A stretch of DNA of 64,000 bases, from contig JAZBQD010000001.1 of NCBI GenBank assembly GCA_036583965.1, positions 13,045,392 through 13,109,391 on the forward strand, in the 5' to 3' direction. The stretch comes from Prunella strophiata. Lineage: Eukaryota > Chordata > Aves > Passeriformes > Prunellidae. The notes under the pieces are model-generated. The model was not told the DNA's origin. It saw only the letters and a program-made list of their open reading frames with translations, and made no database searches. This document shows, piece after piece, positions 35,325 through 48,000 of this stretch; positions within the stretch are counted from its first letter, which is position 1, and each line of letters opens with the position of its first letter. A program made the position numbers and the translations under genes.

Positions 35325-36019
35325 ATGAACCTCTTGTTATATGAGTCCATCTGCATTTTCCTGCTTTCCCAAGGTATGTTTAAAGCTGCCATTTTGCATC
35401 AGGTGGTTTTTGTCTCGGGTGCTTCCCTGTCTCCAGCTGGAGTTCATCACTCTGAGGAATGAGAGCCAAGTCAGTGCCTCTCCAGGAGGTTTAGGGATAA
35501 ACTTCTGAAACAAGAGTTTCACACAAAAGGGGAGAAAATAATACCTGGAGAAAAAGCATCTCTGAGAATTTGAACATGACTGATCTGTATGTAAAGTGTC
35601 TAACTGATGTGGGAAATGGTGATGTTATGGTGTTAAAAGTGCATAAATCTATCCAGTATTTATGGCTGTAATCTCAGAAGCCTAAGGCTGGCCTAGCTCT
35701 CATTCTTGCACTGTGTCCCTGCATGCAGTGAGCAGAGAGACTGTCCTGTGTGCTGGAGTCATGTCCTTGTCATTTTTTGTGCTCTCTGTGTCCATGCCAG
35801 AAGGAATTTCCTGACATAGATACACTGCTGTGTCACCAGATTATGTTTTGCAACTGAAACCCATACAGCAAACCAGCATTTTTGCTGTTATAGGTTAAAT
35901 CCTGTATGTCTTGTTCTTGGATTATTATCTGTTTGATCCCACAGCTTTGCTGGCTTTGGGTATACAACAAATCCATGTTGGCCAGGAGATGATTGGCAAG
36001 ATCTCAGCTGCTGGCCAGT
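35325..36019 (+). CDS. VWA2: VWA2 signal peptide exons
   Basis: Exons 35325-35373 and 35945-36019 encode MNLLLYESICIFLLSQ then ALLALGIQQIHVGQEM..., a hydrophobic leader followed by a polar segment that leads to VWA1. The hydrophobic core is split by the first intron, with cleavage plausible near residues 22-24. Confidence 0.85.
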
Positions 36020-39000
36020 GTAAGTTTGCTTTACAATGCATTTTCTATATCTGAATTTCCTCTTTCTTTGGTTGTTTTGGTGTGTTTTGTTTTGGCATTT
36101 TTTGTTGTAGTAGTTATTTATATTTATTAGCCCCTCTTCAGTCCATAAAGTCCCCAGCAGTGCTCTGGCAGTCACAGGGCTGTGGCTGCCTCTGCCCTAG
36201 CCTGGCTTTCTTCCCCACTGCTGTTAGCTCTCCTGGGCTGTGGATCTACTCTGTTTTCCCCAAATGGGCAGTTTGCCAAGTGGATGGTGTTTCTGTCAGT
36301 TCCTCAGAGCCTGCTCCAAGCAATCCTGATTTGCAGAGCTGTGTTTAATTACAGCTTGATCAGACCTCCCCCGTGGGTGGTTTTTCCAGGCTGTAAAGCC
36401 AGCACAGCCAGGGTGCTGGGAGCAGGGGTGGTGGGGCTCTGGCTGGCCCATGTTCCCCTGCAGCTCCCTTGTTGTACTTGCAATCAGTTACTGATAAACT
36501 CTGATGTGAATTCTCTCCTGATCACCATCATCAATTGATCCATCATCCATTTTTTCTATTGTCTGTCCAGGGATAGACTGCATTCATTCCTGTGCCAGGC
36601 ATGCCCTCCAGTTCTGTGCTGCAGCACCATGTGTTCAGCTCAGAATTTCCATCCCAGGGGTGGGTGTTTGGGTGTTTGGGTGTTTCTCCCTGCTGCACAT
36701 CCCCAGGAGTCCCCAGGTGGGCTGCAGACACCCTGCCCACGAGTCCCTGGGGAGGAGCTGCACTGCACCCCTCAACTGCAGAGCCACCTGAGGGGTGTTC
36801 CTGCATGCTGAGCCCAGTCTGGGGGCTCTGCAGTTCTCTGTGCATGCTCAGGCAGGGATAACAGCCCTGCTGCAGCTCCCAGGGCAAGGCTGACAAGCCA
36901 GGACAGTGCTGGCAGGGAGGCTGTGCTGCAGCTTGTCCTCAACACAGCGCCCCAAGACAAGGCTGGGTGCCCCTTGGGAGAGCCAGTGACCCAGAAGGGA
37001 ATGCCTCACAACCTTCAATCCCTGTAATCTGGTATTAGAAAAACACTAATTATAAATTCAGGTTCTGGCTAGCAGGAATGATTTGGAAAAAGTAGTGACA
37101 ATAAAAAGATTATAATAATGGGGGTAGAGTAATGTCACTGGTCAAAACAGCTCTTAAGGGGTCAGTGTGCTTGATCTCCATTGAGCTTCTGGATTCTTTT
37201 CCCCTTGAAGTTGATTCTGGCAAATGCTGCAGAGGAGGCTTTAAACCTTCCCTTTAAATGCTTTGAAAATAATTCTTCATAGCCTGCAATCTGCCATTTA
37301 TTTATTTCAGTGAATGAAAATTAAATGTGAATGTCAGTGAAATTGTGGGTTTCCACTGCAGCAAAAGCACCTCAGAAACTTATACTTGGGAGCAGTCATG
37401 CTCATGCAGGCAGGGGGGATACAAAGACACATCTCTGAAGAAGAGATAAAAGGCAGATTTTAATGAAAAGTGTTTCTGTCGGTGCCTGGGACCTGTTCAG
37501 TGAGCTTGTGTTTAGGAAAATAAGAGCCTGTTTTGAAAAATGTGCTGCAGATGAAACACACTGGGCTCTGTGGGACTCAATGGACGTTGCAAATGCCTCC
37601 TGGATTTCTGTCTGTGCCTTGGGCTGGGAGAGCCTGCAGGTCCCACTGGGCAGGGCTCCCTTTCCCTGCTGCTCACCCCTCCCTCTGTGTCCTCTCTGAG
37701 AGCTCCTCTCCTCTGTTTGTGACACTTCACTGCCTTGGCTGCTCCATGCTGTCACTGAGACCAGGCTGAGCTCTGAGCTGAGTCTGGCAGACTGAGAGCT
37801 GAGCTGGAGCTCTGCAGGCCAGAGCAGGGGTGCAGGGGGGCTTTGGGTTGTGGACACTGGCTGTGAACCCCAGTCCATCCTCTGCAATCTCTCTGGATTT
37901 TCAGCTCTTGGCTGCCTGCTTAACAAAGTGCATTTTCACAGTGTCTATGTTTTTTCTCCTAGTGATGCAGTGCTCTGCCTCATTAGATGTCCTTTTCCTC
38001 CTGGATGGCTCCTACAGCATTGGCAAAGGAAGCTTTGAAAGGTCCAAGCACTTTGCAGGCAAGCTCTGTGATGCCTTGGACATCCATCCAGACAGAGTGA
38101 GTGTCAGGAATATCTCCTCTAATTTTCAAACAGCTTGGCAGTGTGTCTAAAGGTCAGTGGTAACGTGCTGAGTGAAATTGCAAAATTCAACCTACCAGCT
38201 GCCATGGGGGCAGAGTATTTATTTTTATCAGAAGGATGTGGTTTGTGAAGCAGTGGGATTGTAGGATGCTTCTTGATTCTTCAGATTTTAAGCAGTTCCT
38301 TTTGAACTTGAGAAAAGACATAATCCTTCAGATTAAAGATTATGATTTGGGGGTTTTTTTACTGATTATATTTTGGTTTGGAAGCTCATAGATTAGTTGG
38401 ATCTTTCTCTTGCTTGTCCTTGGAAAGCTGCAGAATTAATCTCTGGGAAGTTAGCCACCTTTCTGTACAGATGTAAATGATATAGTCTGCTATCCCAGAA
38501 GCAGATGGGTGCTGTGCTGCTGTAGTCTCAGGTCTTGCTCCCTGGAGTCAGCCTGGTGGCACTTTGGGCCTGAATGACACATCCTGGGGTTCATTTCAAG
38601 CCAGACTGGCTGCAGGTCCAGGTGTGCATCAGTCCCACAAGGCTACCCCAGCTGAGGGCCTTGGAGCAGGCTGGGACTGCTGCTGGACTTGATTCCATGC
38701 CAGAGCCTTTCCAAATAAATGTCAGGTCTTTGGGAAGGTTGTGTCAGTGAATATTTAATCTTTGCAGATTTGGTGGTGTGTTTTGTTTTATTTTTTAAGT
38801 AGCATCTTTCCACTAGTCTTTCACTTAATCCTCACATAGACTGGACTGAAAATTAGTGGTCTTTTCACCTTTGAAATTGTCACATTCCATAATACTTATT
38901 CTAAGACTTCAGTGAAGTATTCTGGGTGTATTGCCCAGCACAGACCATTTAATCTATTTGCATTTTCAACTGGAGCAAATGGTTTTAGGGGAGCTATTAG

Positions 39001-42000
39001 AAAAAGTGTTGGTTTGTGTTGCCTGCTGTGCTCAGTGCCAGAGGGAGCTCCTCTCAGTGATGGAAGGGCTGCCTGCACAGTGTATAAATGGGCTGGTGTA
39101 GAAGGTGTTATTTATAAACTTACTGCCCCTGAGGCTGTGAGCTGCTCTGAGTGGATAAATATAGATCTGAGCTGCCTCTAACTGCAGCAGAGGCTCCTGT
39201 TGTTTCCAGATAAACTTTTCTGCTTTGTTTATAGGTCTGTATAGATAATACTGGAGTTCCTGCTCTAAGTTCATTTAGAGTGCCCCTGGCTCAACAGCAA
39301 AAACACAGTTTGCCTCCATACAATTTAGTCATCCCAAGTTTGTAAATTGATCAAAAGAGTAAAACTTGCACAGACACCTTCATAACCTTTTATAATCTTT
39401 TCTTTTAGGTCCGTGTGGGAATGATACAGTTTAGCTCAAGTCCCCACCTTGAATTCCCACTGGATTCTTATGTAACCAAACAAGAAGTGAAAGAGAGAAT
39501 CAAGAGGACTGTGTTCAGGTCAGCTTTTTTACAACTCTTCTCTTTTTCTGGGCTTTTTCTGGGCTCAGTCTCTGGATTGAGTTGGTTTTTTTTTTTTATT
39601 TTTTTTTTGAGGTTTGGAAATCTCTGCTTCTGCTGTGCTTTCAGCAGTGTGATGTCCCCAGGGAGGGAGGTGAATGAACACTGTGGTCCATGATCCACAA
39701 TCCACTAAAAATGTGAAACCTGGTCTGTCTTAGTGAGAGTTGATAGGAGACAAAGTTTTCAGTGTCCCATTATAACATAGGAAACAGAGAGTTTTCCAGG
39801 TCTTTCTGCCTGTTTGAGCCAGGCAGAGGGTTACATCCTCCATGGAAAAGCAAGCATGTTGTTCCCTCAGGCTGAGCTAAGGCAGCACAGTGTGCTGCTT
39901 CATTTTTTGGTGGTTACAATTCCCTTTGTCCTGTGAGTTAGTGATAAACTGCTGGTCTGCAGATATCTATGTGGGCTTGCTGAATTCAAGAGGATCAGGT
40001 TTTCAGATGGAAACCTTTTTTCTTCCTGAATGTTGAGACTTGGATGTCTTCCCATGACCCCAGGAAATGGAGCCAGAAGTCCAAAGAAGAGCTGTCCTTA
40101 GAACCTCTCAAAATCCAAACTTTCCATCTCAGAAGAATACATCTGGATCTGCTAAGGATCTGACAATCACCCTGAATAGCACTTGTTTTGATGATAGATG
40201 AGGTATTGGTAAGGCCTCTGGATGTCTACTCTTTTAGCTGATCTGCTTCAGGACTAAGGGTTAGATCAACATTTCCCATGGATATCTGCTGCTCTCAGGA
40301 TGTTGTACATATTGCAAGCAAATGTGATCAGTTTTGCATTTTTCAAGCGAGATCAGTTGGCTGGATTTTGTTGTATTTCTTGTGATGAGTTTAGCAAATC
40401 AAGAAAACCTCTTGTGTACTGTTACAAGGAAAAACTTACAGAAAACAAGGATGCATTCCCCCTCTCTGGTTGTTGTTGAAAGTCTGTGAGAGCAGAGAAA
40501 GTGAAGCAGCATTTGCTGGCTGGCACTGCATGTCCTTGATGACAACAGAGGGATGCTGACAGATCAAACAGAAATAATGACTTTTTGCCTGGCTATTTTA
40601 TCTAGTTTAAATGAAAAGCTGACATTTGAAGTCGATAAAATAGTTATGGATGGATTCCAATTGGCTTCTGAAAAAAAAAAAAGGGTGTTTGACATCTTGG
40701 TTGAGAGGTTCCTTGATGTGCTTCTGATGAGCCTTTGGCCAGTGAGGCATTTCCTGACTTCAGCCCAGGGCTGACAGCTCTTGGAAGGAGGCAGCACCAG
40801 ACTAAAGTGAAGCTTTTGTGATTTATTTGGAGACTGCTGGTCTCTCTCTGTGAATGCTGTCCAAATAGCTTTGGAATTTGTTGGTCAGTTCCAGCCATAC
40901 TCAGTGGCAATCTCAAGCTAAATTTCATATGAATTTATTTCATATCAGTCAGCAGCTGGTTACAGGAGAGAAACCTTCTTAGTGCTGTACCTGAAGAAAG
41001 AAAGAAAGATCCCCAGATCTCCTTGTACTTCAGAAAATCCTTGTTGGAGTAATGCCTCAAACACACTTCCACTGTGTCAAACCCCAGTGAAGCAAATGCA
41101 AATTAATAAGCAATTGGATTTAACAAGCTCTTTATTAACTTTTTCTAATCCTCAGGGCTCACATGGGCACAGTGTACTGAGTTCATCAAGACTTAGTCAC
41201 TGACCATGCACAGTGTATTTTTCCTCATGCAAAGCACTATTTGCTGAAATATCTCACAGACATCTGATCAGAAAAAGGCAAATTTGGACTTGCTATGAAC
41301 ACATGGTCACTGAAACATCTCACAGATATCTGTTCAGAAAAAAGGCAAATTTGGACTTGCTATGAACACATGGTCACTGAAACATCTCACAGATATCTGT
41401 TCAGAAAAAAGGCAAATTTGGACTTGCTATGAACACATGGTCACTGAAACATCTCACAGATATCTGTTCAGAAAAAAGGCAAATTTGGACTTGCTATGAA
41501 CACATGGTCACTGAAACATCTCACAGATATCTGTTCAGAAAAAAGGCAAATTTGGACTTGCTATGAACACATGGTCACTGAAACATCTCACAGATATCTG
41601 TTCAGAAAAAAGGCAAATTTGGACTTGCTATGAACACATGGTCACTGAAACATCTCACAGATATCTGTTCAGAAAAAAGGCAAATTTGGACTTGCTATGA
41701 ACACATGGTCACTGAAACATCTCACAGATATCTGTTCAGAAAAAAGGCAAATTTGGACTTGCTATGAACACATGGTCACTGAAACATCTCACAGATATCT
41801 GTTCAGAAAAAAGGCAAATTTGGACTTGCTATGAACACATGGTCACTGAAACATCTCACAGATATCTGTTCAGAAAAAAGGCAAATTTGGACTTGCTATG
41901 AACACATGGTCACTGAAACATCTCACAGATATCTGTTCAGAAAAAAGGCAAATTTGGACTTGCTATGAACACATGGTCACTGAAACATCTCACAGATATC

Positions 42001-45000
42001 TGTTCAGAAAAAAGGCAAATTTGGACTTGCTATGAACACATGGTCACTGAAACATCTCACAGATATCTGTTCAGAAAAAAGGCAAATTTGGACTTGCTAT
42101 GAACACATGGTCACTGAAACATCTCACAGATATCTGTTCAGAAAAAAGGCAAATTTGGACTTGCTATGAACACATGGTCACTGAAACATCTCACAGATAT
42201 CTGTTCAGAAAAAAGGCAAATTTGGACTTGCTATGAACACATGGTCACTGAAACATCTCACAGATATCTGTTCAGAAAAAAGGCAAATTTGGACTTGCTA
42301 TGAACACATGGTCACTGAAACATCTCACAGATATCTGTTCAGAAAAAAGGCAAATTTGGACTTGCTATGAACACATGGTCACTGAAACATCTCACAGATA
42401 TCTGTTCAGAAAAAAGGCAAATTTGGACTTGCTATGAACACATGGTCACTGAAACATCTCACAGATATCTGTTCAGAAAAAAGGCAAATTTGGACTTGCT
42501 ATGAACACATGGTCACTGAAACATCTCACAGATATCTGTTCAGAAAAAAGGCAAATTTGGACTTGCTATGAACACATGGTCACTGAAACATCTCACAGAT
42601 ATCTGTTCAGAAAAAAGGCAAATTTGGACTTGCTATGAACACATGGTCACTGAAACATCTCACAGATATCTGTTCAGAAAAAAGGCAAATTTGGACTTGC
42701 TATGAACACATGGTCACTGAAACATCTCACAGATATCTGTTCAGAAAAAAGGCAAATTTGGACTTGCTATGAACACATGGTCACTGAAACATCTCACAGA
42801 TATCTGTTCAGAAAAAAGGCAAATTTGGACTTGCTATGAACACATGGTCACTGAAACATCTCACAGATATCTGTTCAGAAAAAAGGCAAATTTGGACTTG
42901 CTATGAACACATGGTCACTGAAACATCTCACAGATATCTGTTCAGAAAAAAGGCAAATTTGGACTTGCTATGAACACATGGTCACTGAAACATCTCACAG
43001 ATATCTGTTCAGAAAAAAGGCAAATTTGGACTTGCTATGAACACATGGTCACTGAAACATCTCACAGATATCTGTTCAGAAAAAAGGCAAATTTGGACTT
43101 GCTATGAACACATGGTCACTGAAACATCTCACAGATATCTGTTCAGAAAAAAGGCAAATTTGGACTTGCTATGAACACATGGTCACTGAAACATCTCACA
43201 GATATCTGTTCAGAAAAAAGGCAAATTTGGACTTGCTATGAACACATGGTCACTGAAACATCTCACAGATATCTGTTCAGAAAAAAGGCAAATTTGGACT
43301 TGCTATGAACACATGGTCACTGAAACATCTCACAGATATCTGTTCAGAAAAAAGGCAAATTTGGACTTGCTATGAACACATGGTCACTGAAACATCTCAC
43401 AGATATCTGTTCAGAAAAAAGGCAAATTTGGACTTGCTATGAACACATGGTCACTGAAACATCTCACAGATATCTGTTCAGAAAAAAGGCAAATTTGGAC
43501 TTGCTATGAACACATGGTCACTGAAACATCTCACAGATATCTGTTCAGAAAAAAGGCAAATTTGGACTTGCTATGAACACATGGTCACTGAAACATCTCA
43601 CAGATATCTGTTCAGAAAAAAGGCAAATTTGGACTTGCTATGAACACATGGTCACTGAAACATCTCACAGATATCTGTTCAGAAAAAAGGCAAATTTGGA
43701 CTTGCTATGAACACATGGTCACTGAAACATCTCACAGATATCTGTTCAGAAAAAAGGCAAATTTGGACTTGCTATGAACACATGGTCACTGAAACATCTC
43801 ACAGATATCTGTTCAGAAAAAAGGCAAATTTGGACTTGCTATGAACACATGGTCACTGAAACATCTCACAGATATCTGTTCAGAAAAAAGGCAAATTTGG
43901 ACTTGCTATGAACACATGGTCACTGAAACATCTCACAGATATCTGTTCAGAAAAAAGGCAAATTTGGACTTGCTATGAACACATGGTCACTGAAACATCT
44001 CACAGATATCTGTTCAGAAAAAAGGCAAATTTGGACTTGCTATGAACACATGGTCACTGAAACATCTCACTTGGGGTGCGAGGAGGAAGAAGCTGAGCCT
44101 GAGTCAGCACTCTGTGCTGCCAGCCCAGAAAGCCACCCCTGGGCTGGGCTGCATGAAAGGAGTGAGGAGCAGCAGGTCAGGGGAGGTGGTTGTGGCTCTC
44201 TAGTCCATTGTTTGAGACTCCCTGGAGCACTGCAGCCCTGTCTGGGGGCACAGCATGGGAAGGATGTGGGCCTGTTAGAATGAGTTCAGAGGAGAGCAGC
44301 TGAGATCCTCAGAGGGTTGGAGAACATCTGCTTTGGAGACAGGCTGGGCAGAGAATGTGTTTTAGGGAGAGATGCCTCTGCCTGAATGAAGACGCAAATG
44401 AGACCAAATGATGGCAACATACAGATTTTATTTAACATGGATTTTATTTACAAGAAATGTGAGGGAGAGAGAAATAGGAAAGAGAGAGAGAAGAGAGAGA
44501 GAAGAAGAGCAGAAGAGAATCTGTTGGAACTAGATGATCTCTGAGGTCCATCCCAAGCTAAACCATTCTGTGATGCTAGAGGATGTGTAGATGTGTGTTT
44601 TAACTTGATATAACTGTTATAGTAAGAATTTGCTTCTACTACTATTTTATCTTCTTCATCATCATCATCTTGTTATTATCATCCCTGTTGTTCTTCTCCT
44701 TCTTCTTCTTCCTAGTATTTACTTCTGTTTCTGCTTCTACATCAGTTTATTCTTGTCCTTATTCCTTTTCTTATTCCTTCTTATTCTCATTCTTATTCTT
44801 TGTTTTCTTTTTCTTATTCTTCTTTAAATTCTTATTCCTTTTCCTATTCTTATTCTTTTTTTTTTCTTGTTGTCATTCTTATTCCTTTCCTATTTGTATT
44901 CTTTTTCTTACTCTTATTCTTTTTTTTTTCCATATTCTTATTCTTAATCCTTTTATCTTTTATTGTTCTTATTCTTGTTCTTATTATTTTTTCTTTTTCT

Positions 45001-48000
45001 CATTGTTATTATTATTCTTACTCTTTTTTTTTCCTTTTTCTTATTCTTAATCCTTTTCTTATTTCTATTCTTGCTCTTATTAATTTTTCTTTCTTTTTAT
45101 TCTCATGGTTATTATTATTCTTACTCTTTTTTTTCTTGTTCTTATGCTTAATTATTTTCTTATTTGCTACTGCCACTTCATCTTCTTAATCGTCTTCATA
45201 TTATTATTAGTCCTACTCTTATTCTTTTTCTCTTTGTTTTTTTGTTGTTGTTGTGTTTTGGTGGTGATTTTTTGTTTTGGTTTGTTTGTTTTTATTAATG
45301 CTATTATTTCTGAAACCCATCTTCTGTCTGTTTTGGACAAATTGTGTTTGGTGAAGTCATGCAGTGTGCAATGGAGTCCTGGGAGCAACACCCGTCTGTG
45401 CCCATTCCTCATGGATAAAATCCCAAAGGATCAGCATATAATCCTTTCAGGATGAGAGGAAATGTCCTTGGATTCCACCAGGGGAGGTCCTGATGAAATA
45501 TTAGAAACAATTTTTCCCTGGCAGAGTGGTCAGGCATTGATTGCAACAGGTTCCTCCAGAAGGTGGTGGAGTGTTTGGAAGTGTTCAAGCATCATCTGGC
45601 TGTGGCACTTGGGGACATGGTTTCAGGGTGATGAAGGTGGTGCCTTCATCAGGGTGGGGGGACTGGATGACTTCCAAGGTCTCTTCCCACCCTGATGAGT
45701 CTGTGGCCTTCACCACTGAGTCACCTGGCTCCAAGTGTCCCCCAGGGGTGCTGGTTTGGGGCTTGCCATATGGGTGATGTTTGCTCTTGCAGGGGGCCAG
45801 TTTGGGATGCTGCACAGCAGCTGGGGATTGCTCAGGGCTGCAGGGCCATGTCTGGGCAAAGGCAGCCCGTGTGGCTGCCCCAGGACTCGGGGCACACTGC
45901 AGGCCAGCCACCACCTGCAGGGCCCGGGCTGGTGCTGGCAGCCAGCCCTAATCCTGGAGCTGTGGGGCCAGGCAGAGCAGCCGCCGCAGCGCCCGCAGCG
46001 CCCGCAGCGCCCGGTACAGGCAGGAGAGACGTTTCTTGGACACCTTTTGGCCCATGGACTCCTCCCAATCAGACATTTCTTGGTAGCTACTGAAGTCTCC
46101 GTGGGGCAGCTCAGGCTCGCTGTATTCTTCCCAGTCAGAAAGATTCTGGGAGCTACCGACTGGTCCTCGGAAAAGGCCTTGCTCCATGTCTTCTTCCCAG
46201 TCTGAAATTTCTTGGTAGTTACCATCATCCCCATAGGACAGCTCTTCTGTGATGTGTTCATCCCAGTCAGAGAGATTCTGGGAGCTACCAACTAGTCCTC
46301 GGAAAAGGCCTTGCTCCATGCCTTCTTCCCAGTCTGAAATTTCTTGGTAGTTACCATCATCCCCATGAGACAGCTCTTCCCCGATGTTTTCATCCCAGTC
46401 AGAGAGCTCATGGTGGCTTTGGGCTTCTTCTAGAGAGAGCTCCTGCTCCATGCCTTCTTCCCAGTCTGAAATTTCTTGGTAGCTTCCAACATCACCAACA
46501 GATAACTCTTCCAGGATGCATTCATCCCAATTGGAGAGCTCATGGTGGCTTTGGGCTTCTGAGGAGAGCACCTGCTCAATGCCTTGCTCTGTGCCTTCTT
46601 CCCAGTCCGAAATTTCTTGGTAGCTTCCAACATCCCCATGAGACAGCTCTTCCCCAATATATTCATCCCAGTCAGAGAGCTCATGGTGGCTTTGGGCTTC
46701 TTCTAAAGAGAGCTCCTGCTCCATGCCTTCTTCCCAGTCTGAAATTTCTTGGTAGCTTCCAACATCCCCATGGGACAGCTCTTCCCCGATGTTTTCATCC
46801 CAGTCAGAGAGCTCATGGTGGCTTTGGGCTTCTTCTAAGGACAGGTTCTGCTCAATGCCTTCTTCCCAGTCCGAAATTTCTTGGTAGCTTCCATCATCAC
46901 CATGAGATAACTCTTCCAGGATGCATTCATCCCAATTGGAGAGTTCATGGTGGCTTGGGTTCTGAGGAGAGCTCATGCTCAATGCCTTGCTCTGTGCCTT
47001 CTCCCCAGTCTGAAATTTCGTGGTAGCTTCCAACATCCCCATGAGACAGCTCTTCCCCAATATATTCATCCCAATCAGATGAAGCTCGTGGTGGCTTGGG
47101 ATTCTTCTAAAGAGAGCTCCTGCTCCATGCCTTCTTCCCAGTCTGAAATTTCTTGGTAGCTTCCAACATCCCCATGAGACAGCTCTTCCCAATATATTCA
47201 TCCCAGTCAGAGAGCTCATGGTGGCTTTGGGCTTCTTCTAAGGACAGGTCCTGCTCAATGCCTTCTTCCCAGTCCGAAATTTCTTGGTAGCTTCCATCAT
47301 CACCATGAGATAACTCTTCCAGGATGCATTCATCCCAATTGGAGAGTTCATGGTGGCTTTGGGCTTCTGAGGAGAGCTCCTGCTCAATGCCTTGCTCTGT
47401 GCCTTCTTCCCAGTCTGAAATTTCTTGGTAGCTTCCAACATCCCCATGGGACAGCTCTTCCCCGATGTTTTCATCCCAGTCAGAGAGCTCGTGATGGCTT
47501 TGGGCTTCTTCTAAAGAGAGCTCCTGCTCAGTGCTGGCTTCCTGTTGGGACCCTTCCTGGTACTTACCTGCTTCTTCTAGGGACAGCTCCTGCTCAAAGC
47601 TGGCTTCCCCCTGGGACCTTTCCTGGTAGGTCTTTGATTCTACTTGGGACTCCTCTTGCTCAGTGCAGGCTTCCCCTTGGCATCCTTCCTCATGGCTGCC
47701 AGCTTCTTCTAGGGACACCTCCTGCACAGTTGAGGCTTCCCCTTGGGACCCTTCTTGGTATTTGTTAATTTCTCCTTGGGACAGCTCTGTCTGTTCCTCA
47801 TCTTTGTACTGAGAATGGTCAGGCTCCCCAGCCGAGGCCCCCTCCTCAGGCTCTTGCTCTGCCAGGACTGATCCCTTGCCTGCCTCCTCCTGCTCCTCAC
47901 TGGGGGCTTGGGCTCCCAGTGGGCTCTGTGGGGCCGAGATCGGGCTCTCTTCCCTTCTTCCTCCTGCAGCTGCTGCTTCTAGTTCAGCAGCCGTGCTTTG

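Noticed and set aside
36543..36896. A 117-codon minus-strand open frame in a VWA2 intron
   Set aside because: No recognisable motif or splice support, and it overlaps an equally open + frame.
41242..44070. CRISPR-like array
   Set aside because: Repeats are directly adjacent with no unique spacers, in a vertebrate genome; it is a satellite.
43975..44283. A 102-codon open frame at the satellite edge
   Set aside because: It runs from the last satellite units into a CR1 fragment.
44630..45455. Phe/Leu/Ser-rich membrane-like open frames
   Set aside because: Composition artefact of the T/C-rich tract.
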